Positions 1-8,037 are shown, counted from the first letter of the stretch. The stretch is 64,000 bases of DNA from Rhodobacteraceae bacterium M385 (GCA_025141835.1 CP081102.1:1054001-1118000), one strand, 5' to 3'. The notes: generated from the sequence alone by a model not told the origin. A program made the numbers and translations.

Positions 1-1
1 G

Positions 2-1237
2 ACCTCGGCGCAACGGGTGTATTGGTTGCAGCTAACCCTTGCTCTGTGTGTGGCAGCCGGGGCGACCGCGATGGCAGTCACCACATTTGAAAGCCTTATC
101 AGGCGGGTGAAGCGGATCACGGGGGCGGTGAAGCAGTTTACGACTGGCGCGTTTGACGTCGTGATCCCTGATACGGATCACGGGGATGCGGTGGGGGAAA
201 TGGCCGCCGCCGTGCATGAGTTTAAGGAGCATACCCTGGCCCTGCGCCGCGACGCGGCCGAATTGAAAGCCGCGGATGAGGCGCAGATATTGGGGAAGGC
301 GCAGAAGGTCGTTGAACTGGTCACCGAAGGGCTGGCCGATTTGGCCCGTGCGGATTTGACCCGCTATTTCGACGTCCCCCTCGATCCGGAATACGATTCG
401 ATCCGGTCGGATTTCAACGCCGCCACCACACGCCTATGCGACGTCATGAATGATATCTCGCAAGCCACGGGCGATCTGGGCACGCGGGCGCAAATCATGG
501 CCCAATCTGCCGCAGACCTTGAAGCGCGTACAAGCCAACAGGTCGCCACTCTGAATGCCACAAGCGACCGGGTCATCGTGTTGTCGGAGGAAGTGAAAAA
601 CTACGCAGGCGACGTGCAACAGGCGGCAAATCTGGCCAGCACGGCCAAGGCGAATGTTGACCGCTCTGGCGCGGTCGTGGTTGCCGTGACCGACGCGATG
701 GACCGCATCGCCGCATCCTCGCGAGAGATCGACAGGGTGCTCATGCTGATCGATGAGATATCACACCAAACCAACCTGCTGGCGCTGAACGCAGGGGTCG
801 AGGCTGCCCGCGCAGGCGAAGCGGGCAGGGGGTTCTCTATCGTGGCGTCCGAAGTGCGCGATCTGGCCCGACGGTCCGGCAGCGCTGCACAGGAGATCAA
901 GTCGATGATCGACGACAGCACGGCCAATGTTTCGGAAGGGGTCACGCTGGTACGCGAGGCGGGTATGGTTCTGACAGAAGTATCGGACAAGATTACCAAC
1001 GTGGACAAGGTCTTGAGCCGTCTTGCAGAAGGATCAACCCGCCAATCGCAATGGTTGCATGATCTGGTAGGAGAGATTGCCGATGTAAATGATCTTGCCG
1101 CCCATAACTCCACCATGGCGGACACCTCTAGCCGCACCGCGCGGGAAACCTCGGCCCTGTCCCAAAGGGTCAATGATTTGTTGAGCGACTTCAAGCTGCC
1201 CGACGCCCATGGGACCAAAGGCCGATCAGCCGCCTGA
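2..1237 (+). CDS. Methyl-accepting chemotaxis protein, 5' end cut by the window
   Basis: This is the C-terminal part of a chemoreceptor that passes ligand signals to CheA/CheW. The frame is open to the window edge, so the first membrane helix and periplasmic sensor are missing; a GTG at 17 is probably internal. Visible in order are the second membrane helix (about the first 25 residues), a HAMP domain (to about residue 85), and a long coiled-coil signalling domain. The diagnostic hairpin tip is present (HQTNLLALNAGVEAARAGEA), so the family call is firm. The stop overlaps the convergent gene at 1226 by 12 bases. Ligand unknown. Confidence 0.93.
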   Translation, partial: TSAQRVYWLQLTLALCVAAGATAMAVTTFESLIRRVKRITGAVKQFTTGAFDVVIPDTDHGDAVGEMAAAVHEFKEHTLALRRDAAELKAADEAQILGKAQKVVELVTEGLADLARADLTRYFDVPLDPEYDSIRSDFNAATTRLCDVMNDISQATGDLGTRAQIMAQSAADLEARTSQQVATLNATSDRVIVLSEEVKNYAGDVQQAANLASTAKANVDRSGAVVVAVTDAMDRIAASSREIDRVLMLIDEISHQTNLLALNAGVEAARAGEAGRGFSIVASEVRDLARRSGSAAQEIKSMIDDSTANVSEGVTLVREAGMVLTEVSDKITNVDKVLSRLAEGSTRQSQWLHDLVGEIADVNDLAAHNSTMADTSSRTARETSALSQRVNDLLSDFKLPDAHGTKGRSAA

Positions 1238-2032
1238 GGGGGCAGGCGCGTCTTCGGGCACGGTGACGCCGTATCGCTCCAGCTCATCCGGCAGAAGCAG
1301 GTAAATCGCCTCTGGCGGGGTCGTCAGCGCGTGCTGCATCAGGCGCACGTCGATCCCCATGTCGTCGAGGTGGGCCATCACCTCTCCTTGGCCGAATTGA
1401 ATGTCCTCGATGGCAAGGAACGCAGGCAGGGCGGTGTTCTCGCCAAAGTAATGCTGGTGCACGCCAACCATCGCGTCGTCGGGCACGCTGCGGGTCGTGC
1501 CGCCAACAAGCACGTAGGGGCAGGCGGAAAGGCAGATGTCTCCGGGCTCCATCATGGTGGCCAAAGCGGCTTCGCGGATCGTGCGTCCGATGGCCAAGGC
1601 GTCCGCGACGGAGCCACCGGGGGAATGCAGGCGGATGGTGTCAAAGGTTGCGTCGGCGTCCAACCATTCCGTGAACCGAGCGGCATCGCCGGGGGCGATC
1701 TGCCCGGTCAAAAGTGCCACGTCTTGCTCGACCGAGAAGCGCAGCCGCGTCGGCATATCGCCGGGGTCTGGAATAGGGGTCTGCCGATCCGGATTGCCCT
1801 GATCCCTTTGCGGCAAATCGCCGGGCCGAAAACGGCGCACTTGGTCGCCGGGGGCAATCGGGGCATCCATCGCGGGGGCGTTAGGCCCGGACAAGAGTTG
1901 CGGCAAAGCGCCTAGCAAATCGGACCCGGCCAAGACCACAGCCATGCCGATTTGAAACGCCAGAATGGCGGTCATCGCGCGTTTGACGGTGAAGCCGCCG
2001 CCGCGCTTTGAAATCGCCGTCGTGTCAGTCAT
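1226..2032 (-). CDS. Periplasmic ClpP/crotonase-fold hydrolase-like protein (COG3904 type)
   Basis: 268 residues with one N-terminal membrane anchor or signal segment (about 18-42), a proline-rich linker, then a ClpP-like domain. The serine-protease features are visible: an oxyanion-type GGS in HSPGGSVADAL, a candidate nucleophile Ser in CLSACPYVLVGG, and a His in VGVHQHYF. This suggests an exported ClpP-fold peptidase, but the substrate is unknown. Its ATG overlaps the stop of the upstream membrane gene by 8 bases, so the two are probably co-transcribed and translationally coupled. The fold is inferred from motifs only. Confidence 0.75.
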   Translation of the reverse strand: MTDTTAISKRGGGFTVKRAMTAILAFQIGMAVVLAGSDLLGALPQLLSGPNAPAMDAPIAPGDQVRRFRPGDLPQRDQGNPDRQTPIPDPGDMPTRLRFSVEQDVALLTGQIAPGDAARFTEWLDADATFDTIRLHSPGGSVADALAIGRTIREAALATMMEPGDICLSACPYVLVGGTTRSVPDDAMVGVHQHYFGENTALPAFLAIEDIQFGQGEVMAHLDDMGIDVRLMQHALTTPPEAIYLLLPDELERYGVTVPEDAPAPSGG

Positions 2033-3317
2033 TCGAGCGCACCGGCTGGGGCGCTATGGGCTGCACGTTTTCGGCTGAGGGCGAGGGGGCGGGGGGCGTG
2101 TCCAACGCCTCCATCTCGCGCATGGCATGGAGGGCAGAGCGCAGCTCGGCCAAGGTCAGCGCGTCCTCGGCGGGCAGGTCGCCGCGCCCCGTGCGGATCG
2201 CGCCCTGGGTCACCATCAGGATCAACACCAACACGGCAGGTAACAGATCAATCGCGATGGCCCCTGCCCATGACGGCACGAAGTTGCCGGCATAAAGGAT
2301 CACCGCATCGGCCGAGGAAATCGGCGCGTAGCTCACCTGTGGGGCGGGGGGCAGGGCCAGTACCTGTTCGGCGGCGTCTTCCAATGATTGGGCGCGAAGG
2401 GCCAGAACTTGCAGGACCGAGGTGATGGTTGATTGCTGCGCCGCCTGCCCGCCGGCGACGGTGGAATCGAGTTCCGGCAACACGACGGAGGCCGACAGAT
2501 CCTCGGCCGCGCGGTCCACCAAGGGGGCCACGGACAGTTGCCGCAAGGACGACACCAGCCCCGCAAGGCGCACGGCGTCTTCCGAGAACGCGACGGAGCG
2601 CGCCTCAACCGCGCCGGGCTCCACGATCAACGCCCGCATCCGCGACAAGATCGCGTTGCCCTCTTCAAACGCGGCCTCAATCAAGGGCGATTGCGCCTGA
2701 ATTTGAACCTCTAGGGCGGCGAGTTCTTCGGCCTTCTGGCGCAACACGCGGAACACCGCGCCGCGACCCGCAAGGCCGGAAAGATCGCCTGCCGCCTCCT
2801 GCTCGGACAGATCCTCAAAGGACTGACGCACACGGGCGACATCACGCTCCAGAGCTTGCGCGCTGACGGCGGTGTCGTGCGCGTGTTCCAGTGCTTCTTG
2901 GTATTCTTGGACCGTTTGGGCCAAGTGCTGTTCCACCGCCGCCGATCCCGCCAAAGCGGCCGCGTTCAGCCAAGATGACATGGCGATAATGGCCAGTGAT
3001 CCCAATGCCATCGCCCCCATCAGCTTCAGCTTCGCGCCGGTCGTGCGCATGGCTGGCATCAGTCGCATCAGGTAGGACCAGAACACGAAAATACCCACCG
3101 ACACCGCGATCGAATAGGCCGAGGCCGCAAAGAACGACAGCGCGCCCGTATCATCCAACAGGGAGGAGACGCCAAGGTACGTGTAGATCCCCGACGCGGT
3201 CGCCAAAACGGCCAAGGCGGTGCCCGAGAAGCTATCAAGCGCGCTCAGGTGCCCCTGCAATTCACGGGCATGGGCCAACCCGTGGGGGTTGGTTTGGGGG
3301 GCTGTCTGATCGGGCAT
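2025..3317 (-). CDS. Membrane protein with central coiled coil, unknown function
   Basis: About 430 residues. An upstream in-frame ATG exists near 3437, but the start at 3317 (MPDQTAPQ) has a GGAG about 9 bases before it and is preferred. Three to four hydrophobic helices lie in the first ~130 residues, then a long Ala/Glu/Gln-rich helical region (about 130-330, probably coiled coil, apparently periplasmic), then one or two more membrane helices near residue 365-395 and a Pro-rich acidic tail. No recognised domain. It precedes the ClpP-fold gene with an 8-base overlap, suggesting a two-gene envelope operon. Function not assigned. Confidence 0.7.
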   Translation of the reverse strand: MPDQTAPQTNPHGLAHARELQGHLSALDSFSGTALAVLATASGIYTYLGVSSLLDDTGALSFFAASAYSIAVSVGIFVFWSYLMRLMPAMRTTGAKLKLMGAMALGSLAIIAMSSWLNAAALAGSAAVEQHLAQTVQEYQEALEHAHDTAVSAQALERDVARVRQSFEDLSEQEAAGDLSGLAGRGAVFRVLRQKAEELAALEVQIQAQSPLIEAAFEEGNAILSRMRALIVEPGAVEARSVAFSEDAVRLAGLVSSLRQLSVAPLVDRAAEDLSASVVLPELDSTVAGGQAAQQSTITSVLQVLALRAQSLEDAAEQVLALPPAPQVSYAPISSADAVILYAGNFVPSWAGAIAIDLLPAVLVLILMVTQGAIRTGRGDLPAEDALTLAELRSALHAMREMEALDTPPAPSPSAENVQPIAPQPVRSND

Positions 3318-3637
3318 TGGGGGCGGCTCCACTAAATGTCTGATTAACATATAGTCTATGGCCGCAGGTTGCCCAAGGTGCGCCGGAACCCTTGGCAAGG
3401 GTTCGCCAAGGGCGGCGGTAAAAGTGGCGGGGACCACCGCTTCCGTAGAGGCGTTTATTCCCGAGGACCTGTATGTACAGGTGGGCGCCAGATAGCATGA
3501 CCACGGTCAAGCCAGAGCCAGCTCCCTCGGATTTGCTTAAGGCCACTGGAATGTTGCCACAGGCACGAGAAGGGTAGATCCGCCACCCATGCAGATAGGC
3601 GGCGAAGGGGCCTGCGGCAAGGGGCAGTTTAGATTGC
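3318..3637. other. Non-coding gap with two perfect dyads
   Basis: No convincing gene in this 320-base gap between two leftward genes. It holds GAACCCTT-GGC-AAGGGTTC at 3386-3404 (8-bp stem, 3-base loop) and ACCTGTATGTACAGGT at 3467-3482 (perfect dyad). The first may be a transcript end without a U-run; the second resembles a LuxR-type half-site pair with an unusually short spacer. A same-strand reading frame covering part of the gap is a frame shadow of the SRPBCC gene. Confidence 0.5.
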
Positions 3638-4045
3638 TTAGGACAGGGCTTTGCGAAACCGAACCAAGTGGTCGTCCCATCCCGCGTCAAAGGCGGTGAG
3701 CAGGCCGAAAGCCTCGGCCCCGGCGGGGACGCCGGAATGAACAAGGTGCAGTCGGGTTCCGGCCTCCACCGCCGTTAGGGTCCAAGAAACCTCGGTCATG
3801 TGGCCGCCCATCGGACGGGCGGTGAAACTGTAGGTCAGGCTTTCAGGCGCGGTCGCGTCTTGCACCTCGCCCCAGACCAAGGGCGCGCCGTCTTCGCCGG
3901 TCATGGAGAACGGGCCGGGCGCAGAGAGGGCTGCATCGGGGCGGTGAAACCAGAGGGCCAGCTTGTCGGGCACAGTCAGGAACGCCCAGACATCGGCAGG
4001 CGTGGCGGCCAGAATCAGCGTCTTTTCGATGGTGTGGGTGGTCAT
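3638..4045 (-). CDS. SRPBCC (AHSA1-like) domain protein
   Basis: 135-residue START/SRPBCC-fold protein of the AHSA1-like subgroup. Typical features are the N-terminal EKTLILAATPADVWAFLT strand-helix and the C-terminal helix GWDDHLVRFRKALS. Such proteins bind hydrophobic ligands and are commonly paired with an ArsR-type repressor, as here: its ATG overlaps the regulator stop (ATGA, 4042-4045). AAGGACG precedes the ATG. Ligand unknown; expression is presumably set by the operator at 4367-4411. Confidence 0.88.
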   Translation of the reverse strand: MTTHTIEKTLILAATPADVWAFLTVPDKLALWFHRPDAALSAPGPFSMTGEDGAPLVWGEVQDATAPESLTYSFTARPMGGHMTEVSWTLTAVEAGTRLHLVHSGVPAGAEAFGLLTAFDAGWDDHLVRFRKALS

Positions 4046-4362
4046 TTTGCGTCCTTTTCAACGGCTGTCTTGAGGGCAGAGAGGCGATCATCCCAGAAGC
4101 GGTCAAAGATGTTCAGCCAGCTTTCCAACGCACGAAACCCGTCAGGATTGATCGCGTTGATCCGTTCGCGCCCCTTTGCAGAGACAGTGATAAAGCGCCC
4201 GCTTTCCAGCACGGCGAGGTGCTTTTTCACGGCGGGGCGGGTCATGTCGAAATGGCCTGCCACCTGCGCAATGGTCATGTCTTGGGTGCTGAGCAGCCCC
4301 AGAATATCGCGGCGCGTAGGATCGGCGAGGGCCTTGAAGGTGGATTGAGGGTCAGGGGTCAT
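4042..4362 (-). CDS. ArsR-family winged-helix repressor
   Basis: 106-residue winged-helix regulator. The N-terminal FKALADPTRRDILGLLS and the recognition region IAQVAGHFDMTRPAVKKHL are classic for the ArsR subgroup coupled to SRPBCC genes. No cysteine pair is visible, so this is not a metal sensor of the usual type. It is the first gene of a two-gene operon with the SRPBCC gene. The promoter just upstream carries a 17-bp perfect inverted repeat, so autorepression is the natural inference. Confidence 0.92.
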   Translation of the reverse strand: MTPDPQSTFKALADPTRRDILGLLSTQDMTIAQVAGHFDMTRPAVKKHLAVLESGRFITVSAKGRERINAINPDGFRALESWLNIFDRFWDDRLSALKTAVEKDAK

Positions 4363-4366
4363 AATG

Positions 4367-4417
4367 TGATACCATTTGGTTTCGCAATTTATAAGAAACC
4401 AAATGGTATCATGTCAA
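4367..4417 (-). promoter_or_regulatory. ArsR/SRPBCC promoter with embedded operator
   Basis: Read on the minus strand: TTGACA (4412-4417), 17-base spacer, TTATAA (4389-4394). A perfect 17-bp inverted repeat (TGATACCATTTGGTTTC at 4367-4383 and its complement at 4395-4411, 11 bases apart) fills the -35/-10 spacer with one arm and covers the expected start of transcription with the other. Each arm is itself a near-dyad around ACCA-TT-TGGT. Very likely the repressor's own operator. Confidence 0.85.
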
Positions 4418-4440
4418 CCCCGCCAAGCTTCTTGCATTTT

Positions 4441-4455
4441 GTTCACCTATTGTTC
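4441..4455 (+). promoter_or_regulatory. LexA (SOS) box upstream of mmcB
   Basis: GTTC-ACCTATT-GTTC matches the alphaproteobacterial LexA operator GTTC-N7-GTTC exactly. It lies between a possible -35 TTGCAT (4432-4437) and a weak -10 CATGTT (4455-4460), 12 bases before the ATG at 4467. MmcB is a known SOS-linked repair protein in Caulobacter, so site and gene agree. Confidence 0.85.
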
Positions 4456-4466
4456 ATGTTTTCGTG

Positions 4467-4925
4467 ATGGAAGAGTCTCTCACAATCGCGCCCCTCATGC
4501 CCGGCCAATTGCTGGCCCGAGGTGTCTGCCGCCACCTGCTGGCCCATGATTTCGTGTCATTGGAAGAATTCACCCCCGAACGGGGCAAGCGGCTCGACGT
4601 TATGGCGTTGGGGCCGAAGGGGGAATTCTGGGTGATCGAATGCAAGTCGTCCCGCGTCGATTTCACCTCGGACAGCAAGTGGGAGGGGTATCTGGAATGG
4701 GGGGACAGATATTTCTGGGCCGTGGACGAAGATTTCCCGACCGAGCTGTTGCCCGATGACACCGGCCTGATTATCGCCGACGCCTATGATGCAGAGATCC
4801 TGCGCATGGGCCCAGAAACCAAGCTGGCAGGGGCCCGCCGCAAGGCCGTGGCGCAAAAATTCGCCCGTGCGGCGGCGCTTCGGTTGCAGGCGTTGAAAGA
4901 TCCCGGCGTGGGAAGGGCGCTGTAG
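4467..4925 (+). CDS. mmcB: MmcB family DNA repair protein
   Basis: About 152 residues, matching the MmcB family of small restriction-endonuclease-fold-like DNA repair proteins. The core FWVIECKSSRVDF, preceded by a conserved Asp (RLDVMALG), looks like a D-ExK type nuclease centre. A GTG at 4464 is also in frame; ATG 4467 is preferred. No Shine-Dalgarno is visible, and the promoter spacing predicts a start of transcription close to the ATG, so the message may be leaderless. The LexA box at 4441-4455 predicts DNA-damage induction. Confidence 0.88.
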   Translation: MEESLTIAPLMPGQLLARGVCRHLLAHDFVSLEEFTPERGKRLDVMALGPKGEFWVIECKSSRVDFTSDSKWEGYLEWGDRYFWAVDEDFPTELLPDDTGLIIADAYDAEILRMGPETKLAGARRKAVAQKFARAAALRLQALKDPGVGRAL

Positions 4926-4955
4926 GGCGAACTCCTCCGCACTGACCGCGCTAAA

Positions 4956-5153
4956 TTACTTGCGCTTCTTGCCCGATTTGCGTGCGGCAGCGGCGGCGGC
5001 ACGCAGTTCTTCCGCGATGTCTTCCGCCTCGTCCGGGTCGAAATCCATCGGCAGGTCGATGCCGTCACCCACAAGGTAAATGCGCACCATGCCAAGGGTT
5101 GTTGGCCCGATCTGTAGATCGGCAGCCAGGTCGTTTTCGCTATTGATCCCCAT
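4956..5153 (-). CDS. DUF6324 family small protein
   Basis: 65 residues from the ATG at 5153, which has GGAGG five bases upstream; a longer frame back to 5252 would run into the divergent gene and is not preferred. The sequence MGINSENDLAADLQIGP followed by an acidic helix and a Lys/Arg-rich tail (SGKKRK) matches the small Rhodobacterales DUF6324 family as I recall it. Function unknown. It is divergent from the GNAT gene with a 71-base intergenic region. Confidence 0.75.
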   Translation of the reverse strand: MGINSENDLAADLQIGPTTLGMVRIYLVGDGIDLPMDFDPDEAEDIAEELRAAAAAARKSGKKRK

Positions 5154-5224
5154 GGGGCCCTCCGCATGAATGTGATACCTATGCCCTACCGTAGCGGCGT
5201 AGGTCGTGGCAAGGGAGCGCTGAA

Positions 5225-5713
5225 ATGGCCGTCGAGTTTCGAGATTTAGCAATCGGCGACGCCGGTTGGTTAATAGAGCAACACGGCACCCTTTATGCCC
5301 GCGATGAAGGTTTTGACGCCTCGTTCGAGGCGCTGGTGGCCCGCATTCTTGCCGATTTCATCGACCATCGCGACGCCCCGGTAGAGAGAGCATGGATCGC
5401 TTGGGAAGGCGGGCAACGGCTTGGGTCGATCTTTTGCGTAAAAGGACCAGTGCCTGACACCGCGAAACTACGCCTGTTTTTGTTGACCCCCGCCGCGCGA
5501 GGGAAGGGGTTGGGCAAGCGCTTGTTGCACCTGTGTTTGGATCATGCCCGCAGCCATGGGTTCGCAAAGTTGAGCCTTTGGACCCACGAAAGCCACCGCG
5601 CCGCTTGCGCGCTGTATGCGGCCAACGGGTTCACCTGCACCCAGTCGCGGCCCGTGACCTCGTTCGGGGTGGATTTGGTTGAACAAGAATGGACGATTAA
5701 TCTTAGCGATTGA
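5225..5713 (+). CDS. GNAT N-acetyltransferase
   Basis: 162 residues with the GNAT fold. The acetyl-CoA pyrophosphate-binding loop is seen as LTPAARGKGLGKRLL (about residues 88-102), followed by the typical helix and the C-terminal ALYAANGF motif. GGGAG precedes the ATG. The acceptor substrate cannot be told from sequence. It is monocistronic, ending 49 bases before tRNA-His. Confidence 0.88.
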   Translation: MAVEFRDLAIGDAGWLIEQHGTLYARDEGFDASFEALVARILADFIDHRDAPVERAWIAWEGGQRLGSIFCVKGPVPDTAKLRLFLLTPAARGKGLGKRLLHLCLDHARSHGFAKLSLWTHESHRAACALYAANGFTCTQSRPVTSFGVDLVEQEWTINLSD

Positions 5714-5762
5714 CCCTCTTGCAATCGCATCAAACGGGCGCTATCCCCGCCCCCGATAGGAT

Positions 5763-5839
5763 GCCGGCGTAGCTCAGTAGGTTAGAGCGCCTGATTGTGG
5801 ATCAGGAGGTCCCCCGTTCGAGCCGGGGCGCTGGTACCA
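5763..5839 (+). tRNA. tRNA-His (GTG anticodon), A73 and no G-1
   Basis: All four arms fold. The acceptor is GCCGGCG with CGCTGGT, the anticodon stem CCTGA/TCAGG holds loop TTGTGGA with GTG at 5797-5799, and the T-arm is CCCCG-TTCGAGC-CGGGG. CCA is encoded. The discriminator at 5836 is A, and the base before position 1 is T, so the usual G-1:C73 identity pair is absent. This is the atypical tRNA-His known from a subset of Alphaproteobacteria. Confidence 0.97.
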
Positions 5840-6104
5840 TTTCACAGAAATCACTGAACCGTGGCGCTTTCGTACTTTCTTGCGCGTGTTTGCAAGAATC
5901 GACCGGGACTTTGCAGTTCAGGCGAACCCTTTAGGCAGAAATCGAACCAATGCTTCGGGGCCCCTAGGGTCCAGCTCGTAAAGGTTTGACCGGGCGGACA
6001 GATACCCCCTCCAATTTCTCTCCGGCAGAGTACTGATCCGAACGCCATGCAGACTGTGCATTTTAGGTGCGAGTTCTGCGATACGAATTCCCGCCCCCTT
6101 TTTG

Positions 6105-6417
6105 CTATGCGGTGCCCAAAAGATCGCGGGCGATGCGATCAAAGATGGCGCTTCCGATGAGGATCAGGTCATCGGGAAAGTCGTAATCCGGGTTGTGTAG
6201 GGCGGCGTAATCCTCGCCCGGTCCCAGACACAGCATCGCGGCTCTTGCGCTCCATCCGAATACACCGAAATCCTCTGACGCACGCATTGGCACGTTTTCT
6301 TCGCCATGGGGGACGCCAATTGCCTCCACAGCGTTTACTGCCACGCCGTAGGCCTCGGCGTCGTTAATGGAAGCGGCGAAATTCGGTAAGCTCGATCAGG
6401 TCACGGTTTGTCAGCAT
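6105..6417 (-). pseudogene. Collapsed M20 amidohydrolase, both ends retained
   Basis: The ATG at 6417 opens a normal M20 N-terminus (MLTNRDLIELTEFRRF) that stops after 17 codons. In another frame the sequence continues directly as an M20 C-terminus: INDAEAYGVAVNAVEAIG, then the metal-site segment MRASEDFGVF and the end DRIARDLLGTA at 6105. The middle, roughly 300 codons, is missing, and the junction is out of frame. It lies head to head with an intact M20 gene whose N-terminus is similar, so this looks like a decayed paralogue. The 265 bases between it and the tRNA hold no gene that I can see. Confidence 0.8.
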
Positions 6418-6573
6418 GGGGTGTGTTCTCGCAAATAACCTTGGGGCGCCGTAGCAAAGGAACGGCGTGTTTAACAGGTGCCTCGTGGCGTGGGCGCAAT
6501 TGCGTCGCTTTGCGAAGGCGGCGATCTGTGCGACTGTTTGCGCAATGCCCTGTCCCCCAACCCCGAGGTGCCC

Positions 6574-7704
6574 TTGACCGATCAGGACTTGATAGACCTG
6601 CGCCACAGGTTGCACCGCTCGCCGGAACTTGGCTTCGCCGAGAAGGCCACCAAGGCCCTGATTGCGCAGCATTTGCGCGATTTGGGGCTAGAGGTGGAGG
6701 AAGGCGCGGGAGTTGTGGGCGTATTGCGAAACGGCACCGGAAACCGCGTGATTGGATTGCGGGCCGATATGGATGCGTTGCCGATTACCGAGACCAGCAG
6801 CCACGATTATGTTTCCGAGACGCCCGGCGTCATGCACGCGTGCGGCCACGACGGGCATATGGCGATGCTTTTGGGGGCCGCTGAGACCTTGACGAAAGAC
6901 CGAGGCTTCGACGGAACGGTCGTGTTCCTGTTTCAACCGAACGAGGAACATGGCCTGGGCGCACAGGCGATGATCCACGAAGGGGTGTTGGACCGCTTTC
7001 CTGTCGAGGAAATTTACGCAATCCACAACCTGCCCGGCGCGCCCATTGGCCAAATCTCGACCCGTGTGGGGCAAATCTGCTCCAGCGAAAGCCTGTTTGA
7101 GATCACGGTCGAGGGGCAGGGCGGTCATGCCTCCATGCCCCATGTAGGACGCGATGCGATCACCATCGGGGCCGAAATTGTGCAGGCGTTGCAAACCATC
7201 GTGGCCCGCAAGATGCCCCCCGGTGCGGGCGTCGTGGTGTCGGTGACCGAGTTTCTGACCGATGGGCAGCGCAATGTGTTGCCGGGGCGTGCGGCGTTGA
7301 AGGGCGACGTGCGGGCGCGGCTGCCAGAGCACCGCGAAGACGTCGCCCGCCTGATGCGCCAGATGGCCGAAGGGATCGGGGCGGCCCATGGGGTCAGCGT
7401 GTCCACCACGTTCAACACCGAATTCATCGAAGCGATTAACGCCGCTGAGCCGACCCAAGCGGTCATCTCTGTCTCGCAAACCTTGGGGTTGGAGACCATT
7501 GGCGACCGTGAGCCGATGAGCTTTTCAGAAGATTTCGCCCATTTCTCGGCGGCGGTGCCGGGGTGTTTCCTACTTCTCGGGAATGGGCAAAGCGGGGCGC
7601 ATGGACAACCTCTCCACGCTTCGGACTATGACTTCAATGATGCGCTTTTGCCCATCGGGCGAGATTTCTGGACGCAATTGGTGCGCGACCGTTTGCCTGC
7701 CTAA
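6574..7704 (+). CDS. M20 family amidohydrolase (hippurate hydrolase/AmhX-like)
   Basis: About 376 residues. I place the start at TTG 6574 (protein MTDQDLIDLRHRLHRSPELGF) because GAGGTG sits six bases before it and the N-terminus then matches the family; a longer reading from 6478 adds low-quality sequence. Binuclear-metal motifs are intact: HACGHDGHMAMLLGAA, FQPNEEHGLGA, IHNLPG and FSEDFAHF, with the dimerisation domain between (GGHASMPHVGRDAI). It probably hydrolyses N-acyl amino acids or related amides in the cytoplasm. It is divergent from the broken paralogue. Confidence 0.9.
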   Translation: MTDQDLIDLRHRLHRSPELGFAEKATKALIAQHLRDLGLEVEEGAGVVGVLRNGTGNRVIGLRADMDALPITETSSHDYVSETPGVMHACGHDGHMAMLLGAAETLTKDRGFDGTVVFLFQPNEEHGLGAQAMIHEGVLDRFPVEEIYAIHNLPGAPIGQISTRVGQICSSESLFEITVEGQGGHASMPHVGRDAITIGAEIVQALQTIVARKMPPGAGVVVSVTEFLTDGQRNVLPGRAALKGDVRARLPEHREDVARLMRQMAEGIGAAHGVSVSTTFNTEFIEAINAAEPTQAVISVSQTLGLETIGDREPMSFSEDFAHFSAAVPGCFLLLGNGQSGAHGQPLHASDYDFNDALLPIGRDFWTQLVRDRLPA

Positions 7705-7722
7705 CCGCCCGCGAATGCTGCG

Positions 7723-8037
7723 TTACTGCGCAAGGTCCAATTGATCCACCAACTCCCGCGTATCGCTGGCGAAAACGCGGATCACCTGGTCGTCGCCGAC
7801 GATCACCGTGTAGCCATCCACCACACTATACCCTAACGTGTTGACCCCCTCGGGGATCTCGAACACCTCAGGGTGGACCAGGATCGGCTGACCATTATCA
7901 GCCAACCGGATGACAAGCAGCGCCACGATGGTTATGACGCCGAGGATCATCACCGCGGTCAGCACCGTCACCAACATGCGCAGGAAGCGCAGGTTGGGGG
8001 GCAGGGGGCCGTCTTCTTCGGGAAAGTCTTCCGCCAT
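7723..8037 (-). CDS. DUF6476 family membrane protein
   Basis: 104 residues, starting at the ATG complement at 8035-8037 (MAEDFPEEDGPLPPNLRFLRMLV). One membrane helix (about 21-44) is followed by a ~60-residue periplasmic or cytoplasmic domain ending in DTRELVDQLDLAQ. It matches the small Rhodobacterales family DUF6476 beside RluD-like genes. Function unknown. Its start codon shares two bases with that of the divergent pseudouridine synthase. Confidence 0.8.
   Translation of the reverse strand: MAEDFPEEDGPLPPNLRFLRMLVTVLTAVMILGVITIVALLVIRLADNGQPILVHPEVFEIPEGVNTLGYSVVDGYTVIVGDDQVIRVFASDTRELVDQLDLAQ

Noticed and set aside
3262..3744. Leftward 160-aa reading frame
   Set aside because: It overlaps the well-supported SRPBCC gene in another frame and has no family resemblance; composition is that of a frame shadow.
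5840..6104. Integrated element at the 3' end of tRNA-His
   Set aside because: No integrase, no repeat of the tRNA end and no mobile genes downstream; only a decayed amidohydrolase and non-coding sequence.
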